Source: Sporodiniella umbellata (taxonomy: Eukaryota; Mucoromycota; Mucoromycetes; Mucorales; Rhizopodaceae). Taken from it: DNA of 64,000 nt. Below are positions 48,841 to 61,770 of this stretch, piece after piece. How positions within the stretch are numbered: the stretch's first letter is position 1; the number at the start of each line of letters is the position of its first letter. The DNA lies in NCBI GenBank assembly GCA_025677835.1, contig JAIXMR010000021.1, positions 124,501 to 188,500 of the forward strand. The letters are read 5' to 3'. The notes beneath the pieces were generated by a model. That model was given only the letters and a program-made list of their open reading frames with translations. It made no database searches and was not told the DNA's origin. The translations under genes were made by a program, and so were the position numbers.

Positions 48841-50423
48841 TGTCTGGCTTGCTTTTGATCAAACTAAAGGAAGCAAAAATAAAGCAGACTTCTCAAGTGC
48901 TTTTTTTTTCATTCCCAGAAATATTTTTGACTGACAGCATGAAGCATCCTTAACAGGGCGTTTTAGACCTTTGAGGCTTCTAAACACGGATCTTTAAATT
49001 TCGTTTTACAGAATTAACTGACTCTGTAAGCCAAAGAAGAAAAAGCTGATGGCTAAATACATAAAAACGAACCATCTACTTCGAAAATTGTAACTCAAAG
49101 TCAAAGAAAAGAAGCATTTGGTAGTTGCTGCTATAAAGAAGAGCTAAACTTTGTTTACCAAACACCGCAATAAAGAGAAAAAACACGTCTCTAAACTCGG
49201 CCTGTATATTTTTTGCTCTACTTTTTTTTTATACACTCAGGTCGTAGATGTACCAACCTTCTTGTTAGTGCCGCTTGGGCCAGAAAGGCCTTTAGCTGGA
49301 AGAGGCTAATTAATTGTGTTACAGTTTGAAGTACCGGAACTAGCACTGTGGGAAGGATACATGAATCGAGAAAACAACGCTGACTTTAAACAACAATGAA
49401 ATAGCTTTTGGCAACTCATAATTCACAAAAACAGTACTTTTGAAATGATGATAGGCAGCTAAATATGAGTAGATCAAGCTAAAGTCAATAAATAGTGCTT
49501 TTAGGATACTGTGGTTTCAAATAGCAATTTCTTCGATTGAGTTCGATTCATAGAAAGCTGTAAAGTGTTTTTAGAACCGATGTCGTATTTTATAATACAA
49601 ACTATACATCGATTTTGTATATGTATTTCTATAGAGTCTAATTTAATTGATATCTATTGTAGGAGTTTCAATTAGACTGATTGGGAACGTATGGAGGAGC
49701 CGGATATTGTCTATCAGTAAATGTTTTTGTTACTGCTACTTTAGTCAGCGCCTGCTATAGATAAGTTACTCTACTAAAAAACTATAGAATAAACAATAAA
49801 CCATTATCTGAATTGCTTATCAACTCAACTTGCTTTTCGATAGGCTACTACTATTGATTTACTAAGTATGCTTTTCTATGATAAAGGCCAGCAACTTAAG
49901 AATACAAAAAAAGGCTGATGGTATTGAGTTTGCGTCAAGACATTTATAAGCACACGCTAAACGAGCTTTTTTTTTTTTTTTTTTTTGGCGGGACTTTAGC
50001 TTATATACCACTGTATTGCCGCTAAAAGAAAATGTGTCTGCTTGACAAATAATTTATATTGGGCAAGGGGACAAAAAGCGAGATTTTTATTTTTGGCTTT
50101 GTACCACTTTAGTCAAAACAATGAAAGTAATTTCGCCAATGTAACCTCATCCTTAGTTCTTCAAAGCGTTTTGTTTTGTTTTGTTTTTTTTTTTTGTTTC
50201 TCAGAAGCTTTTCCGATCTATTTGTCTATTTTGGATACGAAAAAAATAGCATAGTCTATTCTGCAACAGCAAAAACATATAAACATTGACTAAAAATATA
50301 ATAAAAACCCAATATCTCATCAGAGTACCGACGAAATTAAACTTTGTTTTTCGGACAGTCATATTTTATTAGCCGTCAGAAATATTGTTTTATAAACGCC
50401 ATTTTTTTTATAAGCGACGGGGG

Positions 50424-50458
<35 letters not shown>

Positions 50459-52075
50459 AACCGACAGGTAACAATGTCAGCAGATATTTTGGCTAGATCG
50501 TTTTTTGTTTTTGTTTTTTGTTTTTGTTTTTTCTTCATTATAAAGAAATGTTCCTTGTTCGGTTTTTGTGAACTTAAATGGAAAGATGAATCTGCAAGGT
50601 GTTACGGTCGAGATACAAGGGCATTCGATGGACATTGTAAAAAGCGGATAGTCAGGCGGACAGAGATTGACGAGCGTATACAGATTTGAGGAGCAACTGG
50701 TGCTTATTGAAGACGCAGATCGTATTGATCTTAATAGTTGTGAGTCTTGCATGGGCAGTTTGAAACTTTTCCAGACTGTCAGATTTTCGCGTGACATCAT
50801 TATCAGCTGACACGATAAGGTATGTCTTGATTCTGGGACAGTAGTAAGTACAGAAAGTGTTATCGAATGTCAAATTTGCTCAGTTCCGTTCCTTTCGGGG
50901 TGCTAAATATTTGATGTAAAAGGGGTTGCTGCCTAAATTTGTACATGGGGGGAGGTGCACATGGAGATCGTGTGTATTTGGGTAACAATGAAGGAGCAGA
51001 TGATATGTCAAGTTTCGGCTTCTTTCCCAAATTATTGCTGTTGTAACTCTCATTTTGAGCTTTAAGCCAAATGACATTTAAGTCAATAATACATATGCCT
51101 TGTACACATTTTGCTGTTTACATCATTGAGCATGTTTCATGGGAGTTTATAGGCTATTTTAGCTGATAGACATAACGAAATCATTTATTTGTGTTACAAC
51201 ATTTTGCCAGAGCAGATCTTGAAAATAGTCGCTTTTGTCTGTGTGCATTTGCCTCTTGTTTTTTTTTTGTTTATTTGTTTTAGGAAAAAGATGCTTGGAA
51301 CGAGCGGGAAAAGACGAGAATGATCACAAACTTAGTCTGTGCCAAAGCTGCTCTTTTTTAAAGTTTGTGCGCAATGACAAAAACAAAAACAACACCTCAA
51401 CTTTACAGAGCCTCTCTCTTGACTCTGTTAAACTCAAAACGCGGCCGCACAAGCGCATTGACAGACACGTGGTAGAGCGCATAACAGCAGCTCACATGTA
51501 ACGAGTGTCCCGTTCCCTTTTTAATAAATGATCGAATCTCCAATCGATACAGGACGAAGTCAGAGTGGTGAGGTTAGAGACGTTCGTGTGACACAATAAT
51601 TATATCTCAATCTTTCGAAATACTATTGGTAAAGTTTCAAACTGATGGCCAAAAGGTAATCCTAAGATACATATAGCAGGCACCGCATTAAATATTTCGC
51701 TCTTCTTTTCCCTTTTTTATTCCCTCTTTTCGCCTGGGTGTTCAAAAAAGACTTCTCTTCACATCGTCTTTCTTTATTCTCCTTACGCACTACCAAGAAA
51801 AGCCTATTCACTCGAATACGCACTACGGGTATCTGTCAATCGCATTCTAACTATCTGTTACCGTTGTGTGAGTAGCCATTTTTTTTTGTATCAAATCGTA
51901 TTATTTCAGAAAGTCGAAAACTCATCATAATATTTATAGCAAGGCGTTTCCTAAAAGAACGAACCACACACTCAATATCTACAACACAACACCTAATCAC
52001 CTATTGACATCAGCTTTTTTTTTTTTTTTTTTTTCTACAAATCAAACACTTACATTCCCACCTCATCGAACCCTA
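48841..52075. other. 3.2-kb intergenic region with possible gene remnants
   Basis: Mostly AT-rich. T-runs lie at 49969-49986 and 50426-50456 (31 T after GGGGGG). On the plus strand, parts of 50586-50920 and 51283-51501 look protein-like and contain paired Cys (for example NSCESCMGSLKLFQTVRF, ECQICSVPF and LCQSCSFLKFVRN, the last after a TTTTAG acceptor). Stops and missing donors prevent a gene model. It may be a decayed gene or a heavily spliced unrecognised one. Confidence 0.4.
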
Positions 52076-54177
52076 ATGACAAAAAAAGGTCTTACAAAAC
52101 AAACAAGCGAGCACAATACTGCTCAGCTTCAACAAGGTTTTACGCTTGATAAACAAGAGGAGCAGAATGCTTACGTAAATATAGCAGTTTTGTTACCTAG
52201 CTTTCGATCATTAACTATTCCTATTTTTATTGGGCGATGAATATAGCTTGAGCCGTTCTATGAACGCTTGATGGGAATCAACTTTACTGAAAGCACTTCT
52301 GCTATTGAACACTGTAGAGAATTATGTGCGGAATTCGGATTTACAGTCAAACAAGAAGCAAGCACACATAGAGTAAATCTTGGTTTTGTTCAGCAAGGGG
52401 CCACGAACAAATACTAACCTTCTCTTTTGGTTAGAACATTTACGTTTATTGCTCCAGAGAAGGGTTGCCTGACTCATTACGCAACCCTAAAACAACACCA
52501 CAACGTAAACGGCCTTCTAAGAGATGTGATTGTCGATGGAGAGTAGTGCTATTTGAGAATGACGGTTTGTGGGAGTTTAGAAAGTCATTGAATCCAGAAG
52601 CTGGAAAACATAATCACGAACTGATGCATCCTAATGAGATTGAGCGTAATTGGCCCAAAGAAGTAACAGATTTGATATTTGAACTAGCTCGATTACGCAT
52701 GTCAACTCAAGACATCAGAACCCGTGTACAAGTCCAGTTTCCCGATGTAAATTGGAATGAGCGCCGTTTTTATAATCGCCTTTCTGAAGAGCGACAAAAG
52801 ATAAAACAAAGAGACACTGCTGATAGAACACACGATTTATGTCAGCTTTGGAGCAAGATTTGCTCGCTTACTGCTGGCAATGAGGAATTGTCTCAATTTA
52901 TAAAACATGAGTTGATTACTTTATACCAGACTTTGAGCGATACAACTCAGGTAGATGTCTCAACGCTACCTACCCCTACTTTATACAACGAAACCAGCGC
53001 AGAAATTAAGGATGAAGGCGGTAGTCTAGAGGACACCCCAGAGTTCCAACCATCTCGCCGGCTATCGAAGCAAAATTCTAGCAGTGCGCCTAAAGGCTTT
53101 ATGCCTGTGGAAATTCCAAAGCAAACCTACTATATCAAAATACACAACCAACGCTTGATACAAGAAGCACAGCTGATAAGAAGTCAAAGGAGAAGTAGAA
53201 ATCTATCAGACGAAGCACAAATGTATATGCTCCAACCACCAAGGAAAATACCAAGAAAAGGAAAAGATAAAGAAGAGCCTATGTTAACTTCAGAAGACAG
53301 ATTATCCCAAGAAAACATATATCAACTAGCCCATTCCCCTTATCCAAACAACAGGGCTGGTAGCTCTCCTGGAACACCAACAAACGGTCAAGCACCCACC
53401 CCTATATTATCAAAGCCCCCTTCTACTCATATACATCGATCACAGCAACCATCGTCACACCAAAGACAGACTCAATCGATGAACGCACCTCCATTTGTGT
53501 ATACGTATGAAAATAACAACATGTCTCTTGACTCTTCCCTTCCGGGGTATATGCATTCGCAATTTCCAAATGCATACCATATGAATACAACGCCAAGCCC
53601 ATCTTCTTTTCATGCAACCGATATTCAATTTCAATTCGACCCCTCTCAACCCTCTATGGTTCGCGCTGCTAATACAGCTGACAACACAGTTAATAGTGGT
53701 AGCGGTTCAACCATCCATTCGTCTATGCAATCGCACAATATGCCCCATAAGAATACGTCTTTAACACAACCTATGTCCTTACAACATTCTACTTCCCAGA
53801 CATACCAACATCAAGGCTCACAGCAAACTCACCCAAGCTCTGATGTTAATAGTGGTACAAACACGAGCACCAATCAACAGCTTTATTCTATCAACCATTC
53901 ACCCGTTATTCCAAACAAACCTCAAATAAATAGACCTCCTCCATCACAAATGCGTATGTATGAACAAACTTCAGAAAATATGATATCAAACACCAGGACA
54001 TTGTCCCCAGTTGAAGCACAACATCAAGCAGCCACATACCATCACAACATGTATATGCGTCAGGCAGCGGTAACGGCAAACCATCGTCATCCTAATGCTG
54101 TTATACCAATGTATAGTCAATCTTCGCCATCGCAAGACGGGTCTAGAATGAATATTCACCAAAACCACCCTCAATAA
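52076..54177 (+). CDS. FAR1-type (WRKY-GCM1 fold) transcription factor
   Basis: Probable transcription factor whose DNA-binding domain derives from MULE transposases. Three exons, 52076-52174, 52247-52372 and 52435-54177, give 655 aa. The FAR1-like domain spans about 33-130: it opens with YERLMGINFTESTSAIEHC, continues EFGFTVKQEAS, then YVYCSREG, KRPSKRCDCRWRVV and ends in the zinc-ligand pair AGKHNHEL (CxC plus HxH). A helical region with YNRLSEERQKI follows. The last 400 residues are Gln/Asn/Ser/Pro/His-rich and disordered, as in activation domains. No transposase catalytic core is present, so it is domesticated rather than mobile. It starts at the ATG at 52076; the upstream frame is poly-Phe. 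Confidence 0.85.
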
Positions 54178-55373
54178 AAAAAACAGTGCGCTAGATTTAT
54201 GTGGTTTTTCCTTTGAAAACCCTCTCTTTTTTTTTGTAATTTTATATCCTTTAAAAATTATATGCTATTCTTATTCCTATTGTATATAATACTGCCTGTA
54301 CTTTACGATCAAATAAACTTTTTTTATTTATTTTGGAACATAATACATTTTTAGAACTTTTTAGAAGCCTTTACTTTCCCCAACAGAAAAAAAAGGGGGA
54401 GGAAGAGTGACAGCCGTTTTTGAATTATAAATCAGAAAGCTGACGTTAATAAGCTGCATGCAATTTGTTTTAGAGCAAGACACATAACTATAAATTATCT
54501 ATGCACCCCAAGTATTTTTTTTAAAAAAAAAAGCTTCACGCCGATACAACGGAAAATCTCAATCTGAAATATAGCCATTAAAAAACCTGGGAAACGGGTC
54601 TTGGTATAAAATATTTGATTGCACATCTTTTTTTATTAAAATGATGTGAGATTTTTGTCTAATTTCATTGTTACTGCCATTGTTTTGTGTCATTGCTTAG
54701 AAAGTCAGGAGTAATCGAAGTAAAAAATAAAATAAAAAACGCAGATTTTTAAGATATGTACTAGATCGCATTTTAATTGTTTGGTGAATAATAAGGGTAG
54801 TTAAAGGTCAGTCTTATAGTTTCACTAAAGATACACAAGCGCTTTCCAGGAAATTGTTGATCTTCAACAAGCACACCAAAAATAAAAAAATTCCTTTCTA
54901 TATCAATCTTAAAACCCTGTTTTTTTTTATTAAACAAAACGTGTTGATGAAAAAAAAAAATGAAAAAATGAAAAAATGAAAACGTGCAATTGTAGCACAG
55001 CAGCACTGTAAAAAAAAAGCACTACGTATCATTTGTATATCCCGAACCATTTAATTTCGCACTGGATAAGACACAATTCCGTTTTAAAATAGTTAGAAGA
55101 GTTTTTTAAGTTTTATAGTAAAACGAATAGTAAAAAGTACATATATGTAAGCCATTGGCTTGTGCTTTTATAATCAAACCATCACGAACAGTGTCGATCT
55201 CAAACTACAATTTGGCTAAAAAAAAACATGACAGCAAACCTAAATTTTAAACATCGCAAAAATTGCGTTTTTAACTTTAATTTTCTCGAGATAAAACTTA
55301 TTTCTTTTGTTATCGTAAGCTGTGCTATTGATACACCATATGCTTAGAACAAATATTCACTGTGAGTTGATCG

Positions 55374-55410
<37 letters not shown>

Positions 55411-58400
55411 TCAATTTTGTAATAAAGCTTCCTAAATTTCTTTATTTCCCTGAAAAAAGTTGAACAAATACCTTAATTAATTAATTCCTTCAAGTCGGCA
55501 ATTTAATGACATGCATAAAAAAGCGGAAAGAATGTAATTGTCTAAAAAAGAAAAAAACAGCAAATAGCGTCACAAGGAACCGACAAACAATTATCTAAAC
55601 GATTATGAAAAAAGGAAAATAAGGAAAGAAAAACTGGCTTTTTATTACTAAACGCAAAGCAGAAATAAAACTGGGTCATTTTTATAAGTATAGCATATTG
55701 CAGGTGAAAACTCAATTCATCTGTATTTTTTTTTTTTTTTGAAGCTATTAACAAGTATCGTTTAGTTTAAATAAGCAGCAATAGCTCAATTCGTTTGTTT
55801 CATTTTACATACATTCAATTGTTTCCCATTAAAAAAAGAAGGGGTGTCCCTATTCAATCTTTTAAACAAGTACATTGCCGAGACGCTTAGACCGCGCCAA
55901 GTATGTAACACATGAGTCAGTTTATGCTGTAACAATTGAGTTGTTTTGTACTACATCTCTAGTGAATGTCAAGCCTCATCGTGTAACATCGAAATACTTT
56001 ATTGGGGGTCGCCTCTCCTACTTGGTGTTACCGAAAATATAAGCTAAGTGTGAGCCGGATAGCGGGACATGTTGTAACAATTTTCAAGTACTTACAACTT
56101 AAAAAGGAATTAAAGGAACAAAGCTAATTCGTCTCTACAATTTCCTAAATTACGCTTCAAAACAAGTCTTGGCTTGTTACACTCTGTAATATCACCAGAC
56201 CAAAACGTTTAAAAAGATCCGACTAGCTGTGGTATAATTTCCCCTTTTTTGTCTAGTGACTAGCACAACATGCTATTTGAGATACACTTGTTGATTGCGT
56301 CAAAGTCATATGACCAAATGCTTTCCGGTAGCGTCACTTTCTTTGCTTTCTACAACTTTTTTGTATATAACCAAACTAGACAACCAATCAAATACCATCA
56401 TACTTTTCTGTCACCAAAAAAAAGCCTATTTTGAGCCAATCATAATTAGGTTGTTGTATCTGCGTTTGAAAGATTAGTTATGATCAACTAAAAGTCTGGC
56501 AGCATAAACGTTTGTTTACAGTCCTAAACCTATCCAAATAATTTAGTTAGCAAGGGCTGTTTGATATTTTATGAGCTCTACGTAGCCTTTTTCTTTTTTT
56601 TTTCTAGCAAAAAAAAGATAAATCAAGGCTAAATCACAATATCTCGAGAAAAAAGACTAAACAAACGAAAAAAAAATTAAACACTAGAAAGTGTTGTTTT
56701 TATTCACTTGGGACCGACGATTAAAAATGTTCTTTAATTTTTGCTCTTTTACTTCTATTATTTATTAACAAGGTAATATAGTTCGATATCAGTGGTTTCT
56801 TTTAGAAACAAGTGGCATTAAAAAGTATCATAGTTATGATAAAGCGTAGTACGCACCTTTGAAGGAACAGTTAGTTTTTTGAAAGTGAAAAAGCAGGCTT
56901 TTGATTGATTGACTCGAGAATTCTAACTTTATTAAAATTAATAAATACATGTACTTTTCAGGAAATAAAAGTATCATAAAGGACATTACAAGTGTCGCTT
57001 AAAAAGCAGCAATAGAAAAAAGCTTTTTTCGCATAAATTGTTATTGCAAGTTTTCGATCGGCGTTAAAATAAAAAACTACTCTACTATTAGTTGCGTTTG
57101 TATATTCGATTGTTTGACATAACTTTGACGCTCTCACATCAGAGTAAAATATAAGAAAACTGTCAAGACTTTTGAATTATTGTCTTTAATTTAGATATAT
57201 AGCAAGATCTTTTGTTGTATAAAGTCGTTGCACAAATAGTATTGGTTGTGTACGTACTTCTAAGGGTGTGGTAATTATAGTTTACTTTAAACAAGTACAA
57301 CTACGCTCAAGAAAGATTGACATGTTGCATTTTTTTTTTTTAAAAAAAAAACGGCTTCAATGAGTTTGTTGTTTTGCTAGCTTAACTGATCCATTTTGGA
57401 GCTGACTTCAATTAGAGCTAGCATTACAAGGTAAATTGACGCTAAAACAAGGCATATCTGTTTTCAAATGCATATTTAATATAAGTTATTTATATAGCAC
57501 TCGGCACTATGCCTTTTTTGCTTTTTCATTTGTTTCTTTTTTTTTTATGAGGAAATATGATCAGTAACAACAGATCTAGTGGTGCAATATTTACTTAGGA
57601 TATTGCATAGTAATGGCTGAACTCGAAGTTAATCGGTTTTGGTTACAGCTATAAGACAGTTATTTTGTTCCAAAGTTTCAAACTTTTTTTTTAAAAAAAA
57701 AAAGAAAGAGAAAAACATATAGTTGATAAGAGGTAGCAATTAAGTTAGGATTGAACAGAGTTGTAGGGAATAGCCAACGTTTTGATATTACAAACTTGCA
57801 GACCCAAAGTAAATTACAAGTATACTTATAAAGCGAGTTTTCTTTACTAAAATTACTTTATTAATTGTATAGCTCAATTTTATAAAACGCTTCAACAAAA
57901 GTACTTGTATACATTTTTACAGACAATAGTTTACCGTTACTTTTCGAGTTTTAAGCACTAGGCTAATGCGTTTTTTTTTAATTTCTCGAATATCGAATAT
58001 TTTACGGTTTCTATAGCTTGGGATTTATAGTAAAATATATCTAAAAAATACAATGTGGCTGTTTAAGGTTGTGTCTGCTATAAGTAATCTTCTCATTGAT
58101 GGCTGCCTCTTTATCCATTTTTTTAAAAAAAAACTTGTTAAAGGATTAAACCACTGTCGTTATATCAGCTTGAGAACGACATCGTATTTTTTTTAGATAT
58201 AAAATTGGTAGATTAATGAGTCTATGTACTTTAATAATTGAAGTATGTGTCAAGGCACTAAAGGCATAGAAACTCTTACAAGTTGTGTATGCATACAATG
58301 ACAACAACAGGTGATTTTTTGTTTTGAATTAGCTTACGAGTTTCTTTTTATTTATAAAGTATTTGTGCGTTTTGGTTCTGTGGCTCAGTTAGTTTCTGTC

Positions 58401-58829
58401 TGTTCAAAATGCATATGTTGGGGTTCTTTTCTGTGTTGATCTGATACCGAGACAAAAATTGGGGCCATGTGACACAAGATTAGCCATTTCCTTTTTTGTA
58501 TTAAAAATGGGCTGTTCCTATTTTTTCTTTTAGTGATCGTTTGTTTATTTGTTTGCGTTGCTTCGAAAAACAAATTGTTCTATTACATATGTTAACCAAG
58601 TGTTAGAAGACAATGACTATCTCATTTATCAATTATCATGCAACTTTGTGTAAAGCTTACTCGTACATGTGACGTACATTACATGTATTCTAGTACTTTC
58701 ATGTGAATGCTATTTTTTTTTTTTCAAAAACATCTTTTTATGAACGCTGCATAAATCGAACAACTATTTTAATAGTGGCAGACCGATAGCTTTTTCTTTG
58801 TTTTTCTTTACTTTTTGTTTACACACTCT
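54178..58829. other. 4.65-kb intergenic desert
   Basis: The largest gene-free stretch in the window. AT-rich, with T-runs at 55385-55411 and 58711-58724 and GAAAAAAT units at about 54949-54981. A slightly GC-richer island lies at about 55880-56080. No reading frame, RNA gene or transposon domain was recognised. Confidence 0.65.
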
Positions 58830-59662
58830 ATGTACACTCTATCTGCCCTACCACAAGAAATTTTAAACACTATCGTAGACTTTTTGGAAATAAAAGATTT
58901 GGTTTCTTTAGCAAGGACAAACTATTGGTATAAATATTGGCTCTCTACTGCGCTAGGTAAACGAATAAAGGAGTTTGAGGAAAAAGATGGCTGGCGAATA
59001 AATGCAAGTTTTATCTAAAGGTTGAAAATAAAACTAAAACGTTTATTACATAGATTGATATATTGGCTAAATCACACCCTCTATCCAAAAACATGTCACC
59101 ATCGCAGTTCTCAAACAGCCTCTTGCTCTTAAGTAAATTCTGTACAGTGGATCCTGCTACGCTGTCGATAGAATTCGATTTGTACCCAGTGGACGAGGAG
59201 GGACTTGGTCCTCTAAAAGACGCTGGGGTTGGTGATCGGTCGCTTGCTATTTTTGATAAGATTACAACAAACATTAACATCGTCGCCTATTTTGCACAAA
59301 TTTCCTCGGGGAAAAGCCTAAAATTCATAAACCAAGCAGGCAGTGCACTCATAAATGATGTTGCACTATGGAGAAAGTTAGCAGTAGAAAAAAGTAGTCA
59401 GGGTGTAGCTCTAATGAAGTCAGGATTCAGTTTATCTTACAATCTCTCTAACCAAGAAAACATGCAAATGTCCAAGGTTATTGAGCAGTACAAAAGCGAA
59501 TACAACCGACTAAAGCCTACGCAGACAGATTTACAAGGGAAAATACCCGCAACGGTTTGTTTCGAAAAGGTTCATGTATCGCCTGAGTTCTGGGCGAAGC
59601 AGATGGAGGGGCCAACAGTTAGTGAGGACCCACAAGATTACTTCATTCATGGTTTTTGGTAG
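58830..59662 (+). CDS. F-box-like protein, junction unresolved
   Basis: Putative substrate adaptor of an SCF ubiquitin ligase. The first part (58830-59018) has an F-box-like start, LPQEILNTIVDFLEIKDLVSLARTN, then YWLSTALGKRIKEFEEKDGWRIN before TAA. The second part, open from 59054 to 59662 (about 202 aa), continues with IDILAKSHPLSKNMSPSQFS and a globular region to FIHGFW. An acceptor TTACATAG precedes it, but no donor in the first part gives the right phase: the GT sites at 58995 and 59021 lead to stops. The gene is therefore either frameshifted by one base (mutation or assembly error) or uses an unusual donor. Mucoralean genomes carry many divergent F-box paralogs. Confidence 0.6.
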
Positions 59663-59844
59663 TTTATCTAAAAAAAAAACAAAAAAACAAAATATAATAA
59701 AATAAGATGATTTTGCTTGAAGAAAAAAAGGGTATGTTAGTCGGACAATAAGTAGACTTTGGATAAACACTTACTGTTTTTTACTTTGATTTTTATATAT
59801 TTTGTGACTGAATCCCAAAAGAACAAGTTTTTGTTTTATTTCAA

Positions 59845-61025
59845 ATGAGTGTAAAATGATAAATCAAGATTGAAAGCAAAAAAAAAAGCAAACAATTCAT
59901 TGTAGGACATTGTTACTTTGGTTGTTAAACACTTACCGGATTTTATAACCCAATCTGAGGAGCTGCAAAAAAAGTACTTTAAGCCATACAAACCAGTAGC
60001 AACGCGATTTATGCAAAGTCACTCTATGGTAAGCATCAAGCCAGCTGAATTCTTATGAACAGGCTGATCTGATTAATACGACTGTTTCCGTAATAAGCCA
60101 GGCTTTGTATTTGTCGATTTTGTTGGCCGGAGTGCCGCTGAGACAGCATTTGCAAACTTGAGCAAAATAAATTTTGGCTTGCATTTTAAGTCAATTCAAG
60201 TGGAATATGCTAGACCTGACCCTCATCGACAAGAAACAACGTAACTCATAAAAAAAAACTACAATTTTTAACTGTTGACTTTTCCTAATCAGACAGGTAC
60301 TTGAAAAAGATAGACAGCCTCCCGAGCCTATTGCGCCTTCACTAGGCGTGAATTATCCAGCTAACCCTCATTTAAGATACCAATATCCTGACCCCGCTCC
60401 AGACATAATTAAAAACATAACACATGCCTTAATGTCTGTACCAAGACTGTATATACAAACGCTACACTTAATGAACAAAATGAATCTGACACCACCATTT
60501 GGTCCCATTAAAAAAGAGTACCAGCCAAAATCTATGAAAAAACGAAAACAAGACGAGCTATTAGCCAGCGACGAGTCTGAGTTAGAGGAACAGGAAAAGG
60601 ACACAAGTAAGGAGCAAGAGATGCGCGTTAGAGAGGCCAGACAGATGCGTATAGCTGCTGAAAAGCAGCGCCTAGTACTAAAAAAAGCTAAAGCGCACGA
60701 CCCTATACAACAGATTCAACACAAATGCCTTGACTCTCAAGAACTGGCAAAACACCCAGCATTCAGAAACTATGACCCTGGAACACCTTCCACACGTCTT
60801 TATATTAAGAATCTAAGCAAAAAGGCAACAGAACATGAGCTGTCTCAAATATATTCAGTTTTTAGCAAAGACGTCAATGTAGATCTTATGAGAAAAGGAA
60901 AATTAAAAGATCAAGCCTTTGTTAATTTTTCAGACGAAAAAACGGCAAAGTTAGCATTAGAGAGTACAAACGGCTATGTTTTGCATGATCGCCCAATGGC
61001 TGTCCTATTCAGTAAATCAAAATAA
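59845..61025 (+). CDS. RNPC3: U11/U12 snRNP 65-kDa-like protein (RNPC3)
   Basis: Component of the minor (U12-type) spliceosome that binds U12 snRNA and bridges U11 and U12. Exons 59906-60028, 60098-60240 and 60293-61025 are clear. The start is probably a 6-nt exon ATGAGT at 59845-59850, joined in phase 0. The total is 334 aa, shorter than animal RNPC3 (about 517). The N-terminal RRM (LVVKHLPDFI...GFVFVDFVG, about 5-85) is followed by NYPANPHLRYQYPDP and LMNKMNLTPPFG, both diagnostic for this family. A charged helical region precedes the C-terminal RRM (TRLYIKNLSKKATEHELSQI...KDQAFVNFSDEK...NGYVLHDRPMAVLFSKSK). The first micro-exon is the weakest part of the model. Confidence 0.88.
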
Positions 61026-61326
61026 AGCGTTTCATCTATCATAGATTCAGATTTCGATTTCTAAATGGTTTAATTTAATCTAAAATATATTGCCAAAACG
61101 CAGAAAGATAGAGCAAATTGGTTGCACAAATGCTCAACACGCATTCATCAAAATGCGTTGCATAGGCCTTTTTTTCTGCCAAACAAAAAACAAGAAAGTA
61201 TGGCTTGAGCCAGTCTATGTTACTTTCCTCCAATATAGGTTATTTAAAGTGAAAGAGTTGTTTTATCGAGAGAAAAATTTTATTTTATACAACACGAACT
61301 ATACATTAGTTTACAAGATAGAGAAA
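61026..61326. other. Convergent 3' intergenic region
   Basis: 301 bp between the stops of RNPC3 (plus) and TIM13 (minus). It should hold both polyadenylation regions. Nothing else is seen; an open frame across it is not credible. Confidence 0.6.
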
Positions 61327-61770
61327 TTACATGCTTCCAGCACCTTGTTCACGTTGAAGTCTAGAAATGTAAGCGCGAGAGACAGTGTTCCATGCTTCCA
61401 TATAACGGTCCATACACTTTGAAAGACAAGCTTGTTCACCAGATTCAAGGCGGGATCCGGGCTTGGGAACACACTTTAAATAGCACTTTTCGTTAATTTT
61501 CTACAAATGTTTTTTTTTTTCAAAAAAAAAAAAAGTAAGTTTTGGCTGCTCTACTAGCCTATCGCGTTTCTTTTTTCTTTACATTAATGAGTTCTTGAGC
61601 GTTGGCTAAAGCGAGTTCAGAACGAACTTGGTCCATAACTTCTTGCTTTTTGTTGCCCTAAAACCGATTTTTTTTGTTCTTATGGTAAATAATACTGTCG
61701 TTTTTTGTTTATTTTTCTATGTATTTACAAGATCACCGCCCATGTTGTAGTTTGAAGAGTAGTCGCTCAT
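61327..61770 (-). CDS. TIM13: Mitochondrial intermembrane-space chaperone Tim13
   Basis: Small Tim chaperone that pairs with Tim8 to escort membrane proteins across the intermembrane space. Three exons, 61729-61770, 61583-61657 and 61327-61500, give 96 aa, the family length. The twin CX3C motif is intact: CYLKC (Cys45/Cys49) and CLSKC (Cys64/Cys68), followed by the family [22 protein letters not shown]. The pattern [19 protein letters not shown] separates Tim13 from Tim8/9/10. It shares a 176-bp divergent promoter region with the SUN-domain gene. Confidence 0.95.

Noticed and set aside
54243..54252. ATATCCTT, the U12-type donor consensus
   Set aside because: It lies in the 3' flank of the FAR1-type gene, with no U12 branch site or exon context.
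54946..54985. Tandem GAAAAAAT-like units that could suggest a repeat array
   Set aside because: Only a few imperfect A-rich units; not CRISPR-like and without spacers.
58366..58450. Second tRNA-like A-box (TGGCTCAGTTAG) with a GGGTTC about 40 nt downstream
   Set aside because: Acceptor and anticodon stems do not pair; weaker than the fragment at 36.9 kb.
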